A DNA stretch of 64,000 bases, from NCBI GenBank assembly GCA_024235915.1, contig JACKLO010000014.1:62001-126000 (forward strand), given 5' to 3'. The DNA is from Burkholderiaceae bacterium (GTDB taxonomy: Bacteria > Pseudomonadota > Gammaproteobacteria > Burkholderiales > Burkholderiaceae_C). Shown here one piece after another: positions 16,791-25,494 of the stretch. The notes under the pieces are model-generated. The model had not been told where the DNA came from. It made no database searches and saw only the letters and a list, made by a program, of their open reading frames with translations. Within the stretch, counting starts at the first letter, position 1; each line of letters begins with the position of its first letter. The position numbers and the translations under genes were made by a program.

Positions 16791-17972
16791 ATGAGCCAGC
16801 TGCCCGGCCTGAACTTCATGCTCGGTGACGACATCGACGCCCTGCGCGACGCGGTGCGCGCCTTCGCCGACGCCGAGATTGCCCCGCGCGCCGCGGAGAT
16901 CGATCGCAACGACCAGTTCCCGATGGACCTGTGGCGCAAGATGGGCGAGCTCGGCGTGCTCGGCATCACGGTGCCCGAGCAGTACGGCGGTGCCGACATG
17001 GGCTACCTGGCCCACATGGTGGCCATGGAGGAGATCAGCCGTGCCAGCGCCAGTGTGGGCCTGAGCTACGGCGCGCACAGCAACCTGTGCGTCAACCAGA
17101 TCAAGCGCAACGGCAGTGAGGCGCAGAAGGCAAAGTACCTGCCCAAGCTGATCAGCGGCGAACACGTGGGCGCGCTGGCGATGAGCGAGCCGGGTGCCGG
17201 CAGCGACGTCATCAGCATGAAGCTGAAGGCTGAAGAAAAGGGCGGCTACTACCTGCTCAACGGCAGCAAGATGTGGATCACCAACGGCCCCGACGCCGAC
17301 ACCCTGGTGGTCTATGCCAAGACCGAGCCTGAACTCGGCGCGCGCGGCGTCACCGCCTTCCTGATCGAGAAGGGCATGAAGGGCTTCTCCATCGCGCAGA
17401 AGCTCGACAAGCTGGGCATGCGCGGCAGCCACACCGGCGAGCTGGTGTTCCAGGACGTGGAGGTGCCGGCCGAGAACGTGCTGGGGGCACTCAATGGCGG
17501 CGCCAAGGTGCTGATGAGCGGTCTGGACTACGAGCGCGCGGTGCTCAGCGGCGGGCCGCTGGGCATCATGCAGGCCGTGATGGACAACGTGGTCCCCTAC
17601 ATCCACGACCGCAAGCAGTTCGGCCAGAGCATCGGCGAGTTCCAGCTCATCCAGGGCAAGGTGGCCGACATGTACACCGTGCTGCAGGCGGCGCGCAGCT
17701 TCGCCTACACGGTCGCCAAGAACCTCGACCAGCTGGGCAGCGAGCACGTGCGCCAGGTGCGCAAGGACTGCGCCAGCGTGATCCTGTGGACGGCCGAGAA
17801 GGCGACCTGGATGGCCGGCGAGGGCATCCAGATCTTCGGCGGCAACGGCTACATCAACGAGTACCCGCTGGGCCGGCTGTGGCGCGACGCCAAGCTCTAT
17901 GAGATCGGCGCAGGGACGTCCGAGATCCGCCGCATGCTCATCGGCCGCGAGCTCTTCGCCGAAACGATGTGA
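16791..17972 (+). CDS. liuA: Isovaleryl-CoA dehydrogenase
   Basis: This FAD flavoenzyme oxidises isovaleryl-CoA to 3-methylcrotonyl-CoA in leucine catabolism. It has 393 residues. The catalytic Glu is in the helix-G position, GLDYERAVLSGGPLGIMQ, which distinguishes isovaleryl-CoA dehydrogenases from short-chain ones. Other family blocks are MSEPGAGSDVISMKLKAE and IFGGNGYINEYPLGRLWRD. An AAGGAGAGA ribosome site precedes the ATG. It sits in the unit controlled by operator 2 and is followed after 7 bp by a carbonic anhydrase gene. Confidence 0.96.
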   Translation: MSQLPGLNFMLGDDIDALRDAVRAFADAEIAPRAAEIDRNDQFPMDLWRKMGELGVLGITVPEQYGGADMGYLAHMVAMEEISRASASVGLSYGAHSNLCVNQIKRNGSEAQKAKYLPKLISGEHVGALAMSEPGAGSDVISMKLKAEEKGGYYLLNGSKMWITNGPDADTLVVYAKTEPELGARGVTAFLIEKGMKGFSIAQKLDKLGMRGSHTGELVFQDVEVPAENVLGALNGGAKVLMSGLDYERAVLSGGPLGIMQAVMDNVVPYIHDRKQFGQSIGEFQLIQGKVADMYTVLQAARSFAYTVAKNLDQLGSEHVRQVRKDCASVILWTAEKATWMAGEGIQIFGGNGYINEYPLGRLWRDAKLYEIGAGTSEIRRMLIGRELFAETM

Positions 17973-17979
17973 GGGCCCG

Positions 17980-18648
17980 ATGCCGCACCGCCTGCTGAAC
18001 AACAACCGCACCTGGGCCGCCGAGGTCAAGGCGCGCGACCCCGGCTTCTTCACGCGCCTGGCCCAGCAGCAGAGCCCGCGCTACATGTGGATTGGCTGCG
18101 CCGACAGCCGCGTGCCGGCCAACGAGATCGCCGGGCTGGACCCGGGCGAGGTCTTCGTGCACCGCAACGTGGCCAACATCGTCGTGCCGTCGGACCTCAA
18201 CGCGCTGTCCACGGTGCAGTTCGCGGTCGAGCACCTGAAGGTGGAGCACATCTTCGTCGTGGGTCACTATGGCTGCGCCGGCGTGCGCGCGGCCGCGCGC
18301 GGCCTGCGGGTCGGCCTGGCCGACAACTGGCTGCGCCACGTGCACGACGTACGCCTGCGCCACCGTGGCCGCCTGGACCACCTGCCCCCGGCGCAGATGG
18401 AGGACGTGCTGTGCGAGATGAACGTCATCGAGCAGGTCGGCAACGTGGCCCAGTGCACCGTCGTGCAGGACGCCTGGGCGCGCGGCCAGTCCCTGGCCGT
18501 GCACGGCTGGATCTACGGCCTCAGCGACGGCCTGCTGAAGGACCTGCACTGCACGATGGCCGCCCCTGACGAGGTGGTCCCCGTGTTCGCCGACGCCATC
18601 AAGCGCTACCCGCGGCGGCCCGCCGTGGCGGGTGACGCCGACGAGTGA
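17980..18648 (+). CDS. can: Beta-class carbonic anhydrase
   Basis: This zinc enzyme interconverts CO2 and bicarbonate. It has 222 residues from the ATG at 17980. The zinc ligands and active-site dyad are present: Cys40, Asp42 and Arg44 in GCADSRVPANEI, then His96 and Cys99 in GHYGCAG. Its place directly after liuA is unusual; bicarbonate is the co-substrate of 3-methylcrotonyl-CoA carboxylase (liuB/liuD, second locus), so the link may be functional. It overlaps the open frame of aceK downstream. Confidence 0.95.
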   Translation: MPHRLLNNNRTWAAEVKARDPGFFTRLAQQQSPRYMWIGCADSRVPANEIAGLDPGEVFVHRNVANIVVPSDLNALSTVQFAVEHLKVEHIFVVGHYGCAGVRAAARGLRVGLADNWLRHVHDVRLRHRGRLDHLPPAQMEDVLCEMNVIEQVGNVAQCTVVQDAWARGQSLAVHGWIYGLSDGLLKDLHCTMAAPDEVVPVFADAIKRYPRRPAVAGDADE

Positions 18649-18655
18649 TCCCCGC

Positions 18656-20467
18656 ATGTTCCCGCATCGACTGACCGACAGCCGTGCCTTCGAGATCGCC
18701 CGCGCGCTGATCGAAGGCTTCGACCGCCACTACCACCTGTTCAGCCAGACCAACCTTGACGCCAAGGCGCGTTTCGAAGCGGCCGACTGGCATGGCCAGC
18801 AGGCCGCGCAGCGCGAACGCATCGAGTTCTACGACAAGCGCGTGGAAGAGGCGGCCGAACGCCTGCAGCGCGATTTCCAGGCCGGTGCACTGAAGATGGA
18901 CGTCTGGCAGCAGGTCAAGCTGCACTACATCGGCCTGCTGGTGGACCACAAGCAGCCGGAGCTGGCCGAAACCTTCTTCAACTCGGTGACGACGAAGATC
19001 CTGCACCGCAGCTACTTCCACAACGACTTCATCTTCGTGCGCCCGGCGGTGGCCACGGAGTACATCGAGAGCGACGGCCCCGGCGCGTTGCCCACCTACC
19101 GCGCCTACTACCCGCAGATGGCCACCTGGCGCAGTGCCTGGCGGCAGCTGGTGCAGGACTTCGGCCTCGCCCTGCCGTTCGAGGACCTGGACCGCGACAT
19201 CGACGCCGTGGCCGGCACGCTGGAACAGGTGCTGGGCGCGTTCACCCCGCGCGCCAACTTCCAGATCCAGGTGCTGTCCAGCCTGTTCTTCCGCAACAAG
19301 GCGGCCTACGTGGTGGGCAAGGTCATCAACGGCTTCCAGGAGACGCCGTTCGCGCTGCCGATCCTGCACGTCGAGGAGGCCCGCCGCCTGGCCATCGACA
19401 CCGTGCTGCACAGCGAGGACGACCTGCTGATGCTGTTCAGCTACGCACGGGCCTACTTCATGGTGCACATGGAGGTGCCCAGCGCCTACGTGCAGTTCCT
19501 GCGCAGCCTGATGCCGCGCAAGCCGCGCGCCGAGATCTACAGTGCGCTGGGGCTGCAGAAGCAGGGCAAGAACAGCTTCTACCGCGACCTGCTCTACCAC
19601 CTGCGCCACAGCACCGACACCTTCCGCATCGCGCCCGGCATCAAGGGCATGGTGATGCTGGTGTTCGACCTGCCGAGCTTCCCGTTCGTGTTCAAGGTCA
19701 TCAAGGACTACTACCCGCCGCAGAAGGACACCACGCGCGAGCAGATCAAGGGCAAGTACCTGCTGGTGAAGACGCACGATCGTGTCGGCCGCATGGCCGA
19801 CACGCTGGAGTACAGCAACGTGGCCTTCCCGCGCGCACGCTTCGACGACGAGCTCATCGCCGAGCTGCAGCAGTTCTGTCCCAGCCTGCTGGAGATCTCC
19901 GACCGCGACGGCGACGGCGAGGTCGAGGTGATCCTCAGCCACGTCTACATCGAGCGGCGCATGATCCCGCTGAACCTCTACCTGCAGGAGGCCACGCCGG
20001 CGCAGATGGCCGCGGCCGTGGTCGAGTACGGCAACGCCATCAAGGACCTGGTGGCGGCCAACATCTTCCCTGGCGACATGCTGTGGAAGAACTTCGGCGT
20101 CACCCGCAACGGCAAGGTGGTCTTCTACGACTACGACGAGATCGAGTACATCACCGACTGCAACTTCCGCCGCGTGCCCCCGCCGCGCAACGAGGAGGAC
20201 GAGATGTCGGGTGAGATCTGGTATCGCGTCGGGCCCAAGGACGTGTTCCCGGAGACCTTCGGTCCCTTCCTGCTGGGCAACCCGGCCGTGCGCGACGTGT
20301 TCCTGGCCCATCATGCCGACCTGCTGGACGCCGCCTTCTGGCAGGGCCACAAGGAACGCATCCTGGCCGGCCACGTGCACGACGTCTTCCCCTACGAACC
20401 CACGCGCCGCTTCCGCGCGATGCGCGCCGCTGCCACCGACGCCGCCGGTGCCGCCACCCCCGCCTAA
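18656..20467 (+). CDS. aceK: Isocitrate dehydrogenase kinase/phosphatase
   Basis: AceK reversibly phosphorylates isocitrate dehydrogenase and so sets the split between the TCA cycle and the glyoxylate shunt. The protein has about 603 residues from the ATG at 18656; a GTG at 18632 would add eight residues and overlap the carbonic anhydrase gene. The regulatory N-terminal domain is followed by the kinase core with KGMVMLVFDLPSFPFVFKVI and the metal-binding YDYDEIEYITDCNFR. It sits between carbonic anhydrase and thiolase, within a leucine-degradation locus. Confidence 0.96.
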   Translation: MFPHRLTDSRAFEIARALIEGFDRHYHLFSQTNLDAKARFEAADWHGQQAAQRERIEFYDKRVEEAAERLQRDFQAGALKMDVWQQVKLHYIGLLVDHKQPELAETFFNSVTTKILHRSYFHNDFIFVRPAVATEYIESDGPGALPTYRAYYPQMATWRSAWRQLVQDFGLALPFEDLDRDIDAVAGTLEQVLGAFTPRANFQIQVLSSLFFRNKAAYVVGKVINGFQETPFALPILHVEEARRLAIDTVLHSEDDLLMLFSYARAYFMVHMEVPSAYVQFLRSLMPRKPRAEIYSALGLQKQGKNSFYRDLLYHLRHSTDTFRIAPGIKGMVMLVFDLPSFPFVFKVIKDYYPPQKDTTREQIKGKYLLVKTHDRVGRMADTLEYSNVAFPRARFDDELIAELQQFCPSLLEISDRDGDGEVEVILSHVYIERRMIPLNLYLQEATPAQMAAAVVEYGNAIKDLVAANIFPGDMLWKNFGVTRNGKVVFYDYDEIEYITDCNFRRVPPPRNEEDEMSGEIWYRVGPKDVFPETFGPFLLGNPAVRDVFLAHHADLLDAAFWQGHKERILAGHVHDVFPYEPTRRFRAMRAAATDAAGAATPA

Positions 20468-20479
20468 AAGGAGCCCGCC

Positions 20480-21661
20480 ATGTCTGCCGATCCCATCGTC
20501 ATCGTTTCCGCCGCGCGCACGCCCATCGGCGGCCTGCTGGGCGATTTCGCCGCGTTGCCCGCCGCCGAGCTCGGGGCGGTGGCCATCAAGGCCGCCGTCG
20601 AACGGGCCGGCGTCCCGGGCGACGCCATCGACGAAGTGCTGATGGGCAACTGCTTGATGGCCGGCCAGGGCCAGGCCCCGGCGCGCCAGGCGCTGCGCAA
20701 GGCCGGCCTGCCCGACAGTGCCGGTGCCGTCACGCTGAGCAAGATGTGCGGCTCGGGCATGCGCGCGATGATGTTCGCGCACGACATGCTGGCCGCCGGC
20801 ACGGCGCAGGTGATGGTGGCCGGTGGCATGGAGAGCATGACCAATGCGCCCCACCTGATGTTTGCGCGCAAGGGCGTGAAGTACGGCGCCGCGCAGTTGT
20901 TCGACCACATGGCCATGGATGGCCTGGAGGACGCCTACGAGCGCGGCAAGGCCATGGGCGTGTTCGCCGAGGCCTGTGTCGCCAAGTACGGCTTCAGCCG
21001 CGAGGCGCAGGACCAGTTCGCCATCAACTCCACCACCCGCGCCAAGACGGCCAACGAAGACGGCAGTTTCGACTGGGAGATGGCACCGGTCACGCTGGCG
21101 GGCCGTGCCGGCGACGTGGTGGTCAACCGCGACGAGCAGCCCTTCAAGGCCAAGCTGGACAAGATCCCGTCGCTCAAGCCGGCCTTCAAGAAGGACGGCA
21201 CCATCACCGCGGCCAACGCCAGCAGCATCAGCGACGGCGCTGCCGCCCTGGTGTTGATGCGCGAGAGCACCGCGCGCCAGCGTGGCCTCGCGCCGGTGGC
21301 GCGCATCGTCGGCCACTCGGTGCACGCCCAGGCGCCGGAATGGTTCGCCACCGCACCGGCAGGCGCGATCGAGAAGGTGCTGAGGAAGGCCGGTTGGGAC
21401 GCCAAGAGCGTCAACCTCTGGGAGGTCAACGAGGCCTTTGCCGCGGTCACGATGGCCGCCATGCATGAGTACCGCTTGCCGCACGAGATCGTCAACGTGC
21501 ACGGCGGCGCCTGCGCATTGGGCCATCCCATCGGCGCCAGCGGCGCGCGCATCGTGGTGACGCTGCTGGGCGCGCTGAAGAAGCGAGGCTTGAAGCGCGG
21601 CGTGGCGGCCCTGTGCATCGGCGGTGGCGAGGCCACGGCCATGGCCATCGAGATGTGCTGA
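20480..21661 (+). CDS. Acetyl-CoA C-acetyltransferase (thiolase)
   Basis: The enzyme (393 residues) condenses or cleaves acetoacetyl-CoA. The acyl-carrying Cys90 is in SKMCGSGMRAMM. The remaining thiolase motifs are NEAFAAVTMAA, GGACALGHPIGASGAR and the second Cys in LCIGGGEATAM. An AAGGAG ribosome site precedes the ATG. In this locus it would convert acetoacetate-derived acetoacetyl-CoA from leucine into acetyl-CoA. A role in polyhydroxybutyrate synthesis is also possible. Confidence 0.95.
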   Translation: MSADPIVIVSAARTPIGGLLGDFAALPAAELGAVAIKAAVERAGVPGDAIDEVLMGNCLMAGQGQAPARQALRKAGLPDSAGAVTLSKMCGSGMRAMMFAHDMLAAGTAQVMVAGGMESMTNAPHLMFARKGVKYGAAQLFDHMAMDGLEDAYERGKAMGVFAEACVAKYGFSREAQDQFAINSTTRAKTANEDGSFDWEMAPVTLAGRAGDVVVNRDEQPFKAKLDKIPSLKPAFKKDGTITAANASSISDGAAALVLMRESTARQRGLAPVARIVGHSVHAQAPEWFATAPAGAIEKVLRKAGWDAKSVNLWEVNEAFAAVTMAAMHEYRLPHEIVNVHGGACALGHPIGASGARIVVTLLGALKKRGLKRGVAALCIGGGEATAMAIEMC

Positions 21662-21743
21662 GTGAAGCGGCCTGCCGCTCGCTTGGCGCACAGCGCCCGA
21701 AGGGTGCAGGTGTCCCTGGGCTCGGCCCGGCAGGAGGCCTGAC

Positions 21744-22403
21744 ATGCTGGAGGTCTTCGGTCTTTCCGGCTGGTCGCAGGCCGGCCTGTTCGCCGTGGCC
21801 GTGCTGGTGCTCAACGCCACGCCCGGCGTGGACCTGTTGCTGACCGTCTCGCGCACGTTGGTGGGCGGCGCGCGTGCCGGGCTCGGCGCGGCTGCCGGCA
21901 TCGAACTCGGCTGCGTGGTGCACGCGCTGGCCGCGGCCTTCGGCCTGGCGGCGCTGCTGGCGGTGAACCCGGCGGCGTTCACGGCGCTGAAGTGGGCCGG
22001 CGCCGCCTACCTGCTGTGGCTGGCCGTGGGCCTGGCGCGCCAGGCGTGGCGGCCAGCTGCTGCTGCCGCCGCCGATGGCGCAGCCGAACTGGCGCCGCGT
22101 TGTCGGTCGCTGGTCGCCGAGGTGCGCACCGGCTTCCTGACCAACGTGCTGAACCCCAAGGTGGCGCTGTTCTTCCTGGCGTTCATCCCGCAGTTCATCG
22201 CGCCGGCGGCGCCGCACAAGACGCTGGCCTTCCTGATGCTGGGGGCTTGGTTCGTGCTGCAGAGTGCATTGTTTCTGGCCGTGATCGTGGCCGTGGCCAC
22301 GCGTGCGCGGCGCCTGCAAACCCGCCCGGCCGTAGGCCGGGCCTTGAACGCGGCCGGTGCCGGCCTGTTCGGCGCGCTGGCGGTGAAGGTGGTGAACACA
22401 TGA
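21744..22403 (+). CDS. LysE/RhtB-family amino-acid exporter
   Basis: This inner-membrane protein has 219 residues and about six helices. The family N-terminal motif is LNATPGVDLLLTVSRTLVGG, and the central block GFLTNVLNPKVALFFLAFIPQF is typical. LysE proteins export amino acids such as homoserine, threonine or leucine. AGGAGG precedes the ATG. The stop overlaps the SDR start (ATGA). Its place within the liu locus suggests, without proving, export of a branched-chain amino acid or derivative. Confidence 0.9.
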   Translation: MLEVFGLSGWSQAGLFAVAVLVLNATPGVDLLLTVSRTLVGGARAGLGAAAGIELGCVVHALAAAFGLAALLAVNPAAFTALKWAGAAYLLWLAVGLARQAWRPAAAAAADGAAELAPRCRSLVAEVRTGFLTNVLNPKVALFFLAFIPQFIAPAAPHKTLAFLMLGAWFVLQSALFLAVIVAVATRARRLQTRPAVGRALNAAGAGLFGALAVKVVNT

Positions 22404-23068
22404 AGAACGTCCTGATCGTCGGCGCGTCACGAGGCATCGGCCTGGAATTCGTGCGCCAGTACCGTGCCGACGGCGCGCGCGTCACCGGCACGGCGCGCGA
22501 CGCCGCGGGCCTGGGCCGCCTGCGCGAACTGGGTGCCCAGGCGCTGGCGCTGGATGTGGCCGACGCCACCGGTGCCAGCAGCCTCGCCTGGCCCATCGAT
22601 GGCGAGGCCTTCGACACGGTGGTCATCAACGCTGGCGTCTATGGCCCGCGCACGCAGGGCCTGCAGGCCCCCACGGCGGCCGAGTTCGACGCCGTGATGC
22701 ATGTGAACGTGCTGGGCACCATGCGGGTACTGCCGCAGCTCGACGGCGCGCTGGCGTCGGGCGCGAAGCTGGCCGTGATCTCGTCGCGCATGGGCTCGAT
22801 GGGCGTGCGCACCGCCGGCGGCGGCTGGCTCTACCGCGCCAGCAAGGCGGCGCTGAACTCGGTGCTCAAGGACGCGTCGATCGCCTTCGCGGGCCGCGCC
22901 ATCTGCATCGCCTTCCATCCCGGCTGGGTGCGCACCGACATGGGCGGCACCGGTGCCGACCTGGACGTGGCCGACGCCGTGGCCGACATGCGGCGCACGC
23001 TGGCCGGCCTCGGCCCCGATGACAACGGCACGTTCCGCAACCACGACGGCGCCATGATCCCCTGGTGA
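22400..23068 (+). CDS. Short-chain dehydrogenase/reductase
   Basis: This Rossmann-fold oxidoreductase has 222 residues. The cofactor motif is VGASRGIG at the N-terminus, the NAG motif is INAGVYGP and the catalytic set is Ser in VISSRMGSMG with YRASK (Tyr-x3-Lys). FHPGWVRTDMGG closes the active site. It is close to the CsgA/carbonyl-reductase-like SDRs. The substrate is unknown. It is coupled to the LysE gene by a four-base overlap. Confidence 0.9.
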   Translation: MKNVLIVGASRGIGLEFVRQYRADGARVTGTARDAAGLGRLRELGAQALALDVADATGASSLAWPIDGEAFDTVVINAGVYGPRTQGLQAPTAAEFDAVMHVNVLGTMRVLPQLDGALASGAKLAVISSRMGSMGVRTAGGGWLYRASKAALNSVLKDASIAFAGRAICIAFHPGWVRTDMGGTGADLDVADAVADMRRTLAGLGPDDNGTFRNHDGAMIPW

Positions 23069-23113
23069 CCTGCGCCCGGGAACACGACGAGACCTGACCG
23101 ACGAGACCCGACC

Positions 23114-24256
23114 ATGCTGCTGAGCGAAGACCACCGCGCCGTGCAGGACGCCGTGCGCGCCTACGTGCAGGACTGCATCGCCCCCAATGCCGCCCACTGG
23201 GACAAGCACCACCAGTTCCCACACGAGGAACTCAAGGGCCTCGCCGCGCTGGGCTGCTACGGCGTGGCCGTGGCGCCGGAATGGGACGGCGCCGGTCTGG
23301 ACTACCTGGCCCTGGCCGTGATCCTGGAGGAAGTCGCCGCCGGCGACGGCGCCACCAGCACCATCGTCAGCGTCAACAACTGCCCGGTGTGCAGCATCCT
23401 CACTGCCTTTGGCAATGTCGATCAGAAGGAGCGTTTCCTCAAGCCACTGGCGCGCGGCGACATGCTCGGTGCCTTCTGCCTCACCGAGCCCCACGTGGGG
23501 TCGGAGGCCGGCGGCCTGAAGACCACGGCGGTGCGCGTCCGGGACGGCGATGGCGACCACTACGTGCTCGACGGCGTCAAGCAGTTCATCACCAGCGGCA
23601 AACACGGGGACGTGGCCATCGTGATGGCCGTCACCGACAAGGCGGCGGGCAAGAAGGGCATCAGCGCCTTCCTGGTGCCCACGTCCACGCCAGGCTATTT
23701 GGTCGCGCGGCTGGAGGACAAGATGGGTCAGCACGCCAGCGACACGGCGCAGGTCCGCTTCGAGAACTGCCGGGTCCCGGCCGAGAACCTGCTGGGCGAG
23801 GAAGGCATGGGCCTGAAGATCGCGCTCAGCGGGCTGGAGGGGGGGCGCATCGGCATCGCCAGCCAGGCCGTGGGCATGGCGCGTGCCGCCTTCGAGGCGG
23901 CGCTGGCCTACAGCAAGGACCGCAGCAGCTTCGGCCAACCCATCTTCCAGCACCAGGCGGTGCAGTTCAAGCTGGCCGACATGGCCACCCAGATCGAGGT
24001 GGCGCGGCAGATGATCTGGCACGCCGCCAGCCTGAAGGATGCCGGCCGGCCCTGCCTGAAGGAAGCGGCGATGGCCAAGCTGTTCGCCACCGAGATGGCC
24101 GAGCGTGTGTGCTCCGACGCCATCCAGGTGCATGGCGGCTATGGCTACGTGAGCGACTTCCCGGTCGAGCGCATCTACCGCGACGTGCGTGTGTGCCAGA
24201 TCTACGAGGGCACGTCGGAGGTGCAGAAGATCCTGATCGGGCGGGCGCTGGCGTGA
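23114..24256 (+). CDS. Acyl-CoA dehydrogenase (short-chain type)
   Basis: This FAD enzyme has 380 residues. The catalytic Glu is at the C-terminal position in IYEGTSEVQKILIGRALA, as in short- and medium-chain acyl-CoA dehydrogenases, unlike liuA. FCLTEPHVGSEAGGLKTTA binds flavin and substrate, and VHGGYGYVSDFPVERIYRD is the C-terminal family block. Butyryl- or 2-methylbutyryl-CoA are plausible substrates; the latter would fit branched-chain amino-acid degradation. It is the last metabolic gene of locus 1. Confidence 0.92.
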   Translation: MLLSEDHRAVQDAVRAYVQDCIAPNAAHWDKHHQFPHEELKGLAALGCYGVAVAPEWDGAGLDYLALAVILEEVAAGDGATSTIVSVNNCPVCSILTAFGNVDQKERFLKPLARGDMLGAFCLTEPHVGSEAGGLKTTAVRVRDGDGDHYVLDGVKQFITSGKHGDVAIVMAVTDKAAGKKGISAFLVPTSTPGYLVARLEDKMGQHASDTAQVRFENCRVPAENLLGEEGMGLKIALSGLEGGRIGIASQAVGMARAAFEAALAYSKDRSSFGQPIFQHQAVQFKLADMATQIEVARQMIWHAASLKDAGRPCLKEAAMAKLFATEMAERVCSDAIQVHGGYGYVSDFPVERIYRDVRVCQIYEGTSEVQKILIGRALA

Positions 24257-24290
24257 CCTGCTGCGCCCAGGCTCTGCACCTGATGACCCG

Positions 24291-24950
24291 ATGACGGCGG
24301 CGGTGATCGACGCCGAGGGCCTGCGCCACCGCTGGCCCGGCGCGGCGGCGGATGCGCTCGCCTTGGCCTCGATGCACATCGCCGCGGGCGAACAGGTCTT
24401 TCTGCGCGGCGCCAGTGGCAGCGGCAAGAGCACGCTGCTGTCGCTGCTGTCCGGTGTGCTGCCGCCGCAGACCGGCCGCCTGCAGGTGCTGGGGCAGGAC
24501 ATGGGACGCCTGAACGGCCCCGCGCGCGACCGTCTGCGCGCCGACCATCTGGGCGTGATCTTCCAGCAGTTCAACCTGCTGCCGTGGCTGAGCGCGCACG
24601 ACAACGTGACACTGGCGCTGCGCTTCTCGGCGCGTCGGCGGGCGCAGGCCCCCGCGGGGGAGGCCACCCGCCTGCTGGGCGCGATGGGACTGGATGAGCC
24701 ACTGTGGCGACGGCCAGCCGCGCAGCTGTCCGTCGGCCAGCAGCAGCGCGTGGCAGCTGCGCGGGCGCTGGTCGGCAAACCTGCGCTGATCCTGGCCGAC
24801 GAGCCCACATCGGCCCTGGACGAAGACGCGCGCGACGCCTTCATGGCGCTGCTGCAGCAGTGCTGCGCCGAGGCGGGCAGCGCACTGGTGTTCGTGAGCC
24901 ACGATGCGCGGCTGGCAGAGCGGTTTTCTCGGGTGGAGGTCCTGGGCTGA
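24291..24950 (+). CDS. ABC transporter ATP-binding protein (LolD/MacB type)
   Basis: The protein has 219 residues. Walker A is GASGSGKSTLLSLL, the Q-loop is IFQQFNLLPWL, the signature is LSVGQQQRVAAARAL and Walker B is LILADEPTSALDEDARD. This subfamily powers FtsX-like permeases that move lipids, peptides or heme-like molecules rather than classical importers. The partner permease (25495) is separated by a 471-bp dispersed repeat that begins immediately after this stop codon. Confidence 0.93.
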   Translation: MTAAVIDAEGLRHRWPGAAADALALASMHIAAGEQVFLRGASGSGKSTLLSLLSGVLPPQTGRLQVLGQDMGRLNGPARDRLRADHLGVIFQQFNLLPWLSAHDNVTLALRFSARRRAQAPAGEATRLLGAMGLDEPLWRRPAAQLSVGQQQRVAAARALVGKPALILADEPTSALDEDARDAFMALLQQCCAEAGSALVFVSHDARLAERFSRVEVLG

Positions 24951-25421
24951 TGACCGCCTTCGACCCAAACTCGCCTTCGGCTCCTTTGGGTCTGGCGACC
25001 CGATATCCGTGGGCTCCCCCGAGCCCCCTCCAAGAAGGGGCTCCAGTGCGTTCGACCACACCCCGCCAGCCCCCCTCCGCGAGGGGGACTCCAGCCAGCT
25101 TGACGAGTCGGCCTGCCGGCCGACCGCTTCGCTGCGCCGGGACCCAGCCGGGGGTTCTTCGCGGGGCGCCTGTGCGTGTCCGCAAGGCGGTGGCGGGTTG
25201 GCCTGTGGTGCGCATGAGAGCGCCGAGCATCGCAGGGCCCGAGGCCGCGCGCGCCAGCGCGCTTCGTAGACTGACTCGCGGCCGCTGTCCGACCACAGCG
25301 AACGAAGTGAGCGGAGGGAGTTTGGCCGCGGGCCTCGGGCCCGAGAAGCGCAGGGAAGTCGGAGCGCAGCGGAGACCGCTCGACCTAAGCGCCACAGGCC
25401 AACCCGCCACCGCCTTGCCGC
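24951..25421 (+). repeat. 471-bp dispersed repeat, copy 1
   Basis: This element begins one base after the ABC ATPase stop with TGACCGCCTTCGACCC and ends near CGCCTTGCCGC. It matches 40622-41092 in the same orientation, with equal length, no gaps and about 37 differences by hand count (roughly 92% identity). A more diverged match continues to about 25480. It contains short inverted repeats such as GAGCCCC/GGGGCTC and CCCCCTC/GAGGGGG. Frames are open on both strands through the element, but this fits GC-rich non-coding DNA and none has a supported start. The gap 24951-25494 holds no other gene. Confidence 0.9.
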
Positions 25422-25494
25422 CTCGGCATCAGTGTGCGGCATTGAAGAGCAGCATCAAGTCCAGTATCTGCTCCGGGTCTATCGCAGCCAGACA

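Noticed and set aside
18599..21982. Minus-strand open frame of 1127 codons opposite aceK and the thiolase
   Set aside because: The plus-strand genes have clear catalytic motifs; the antisense product is low-complexity and has no recognisable domain.
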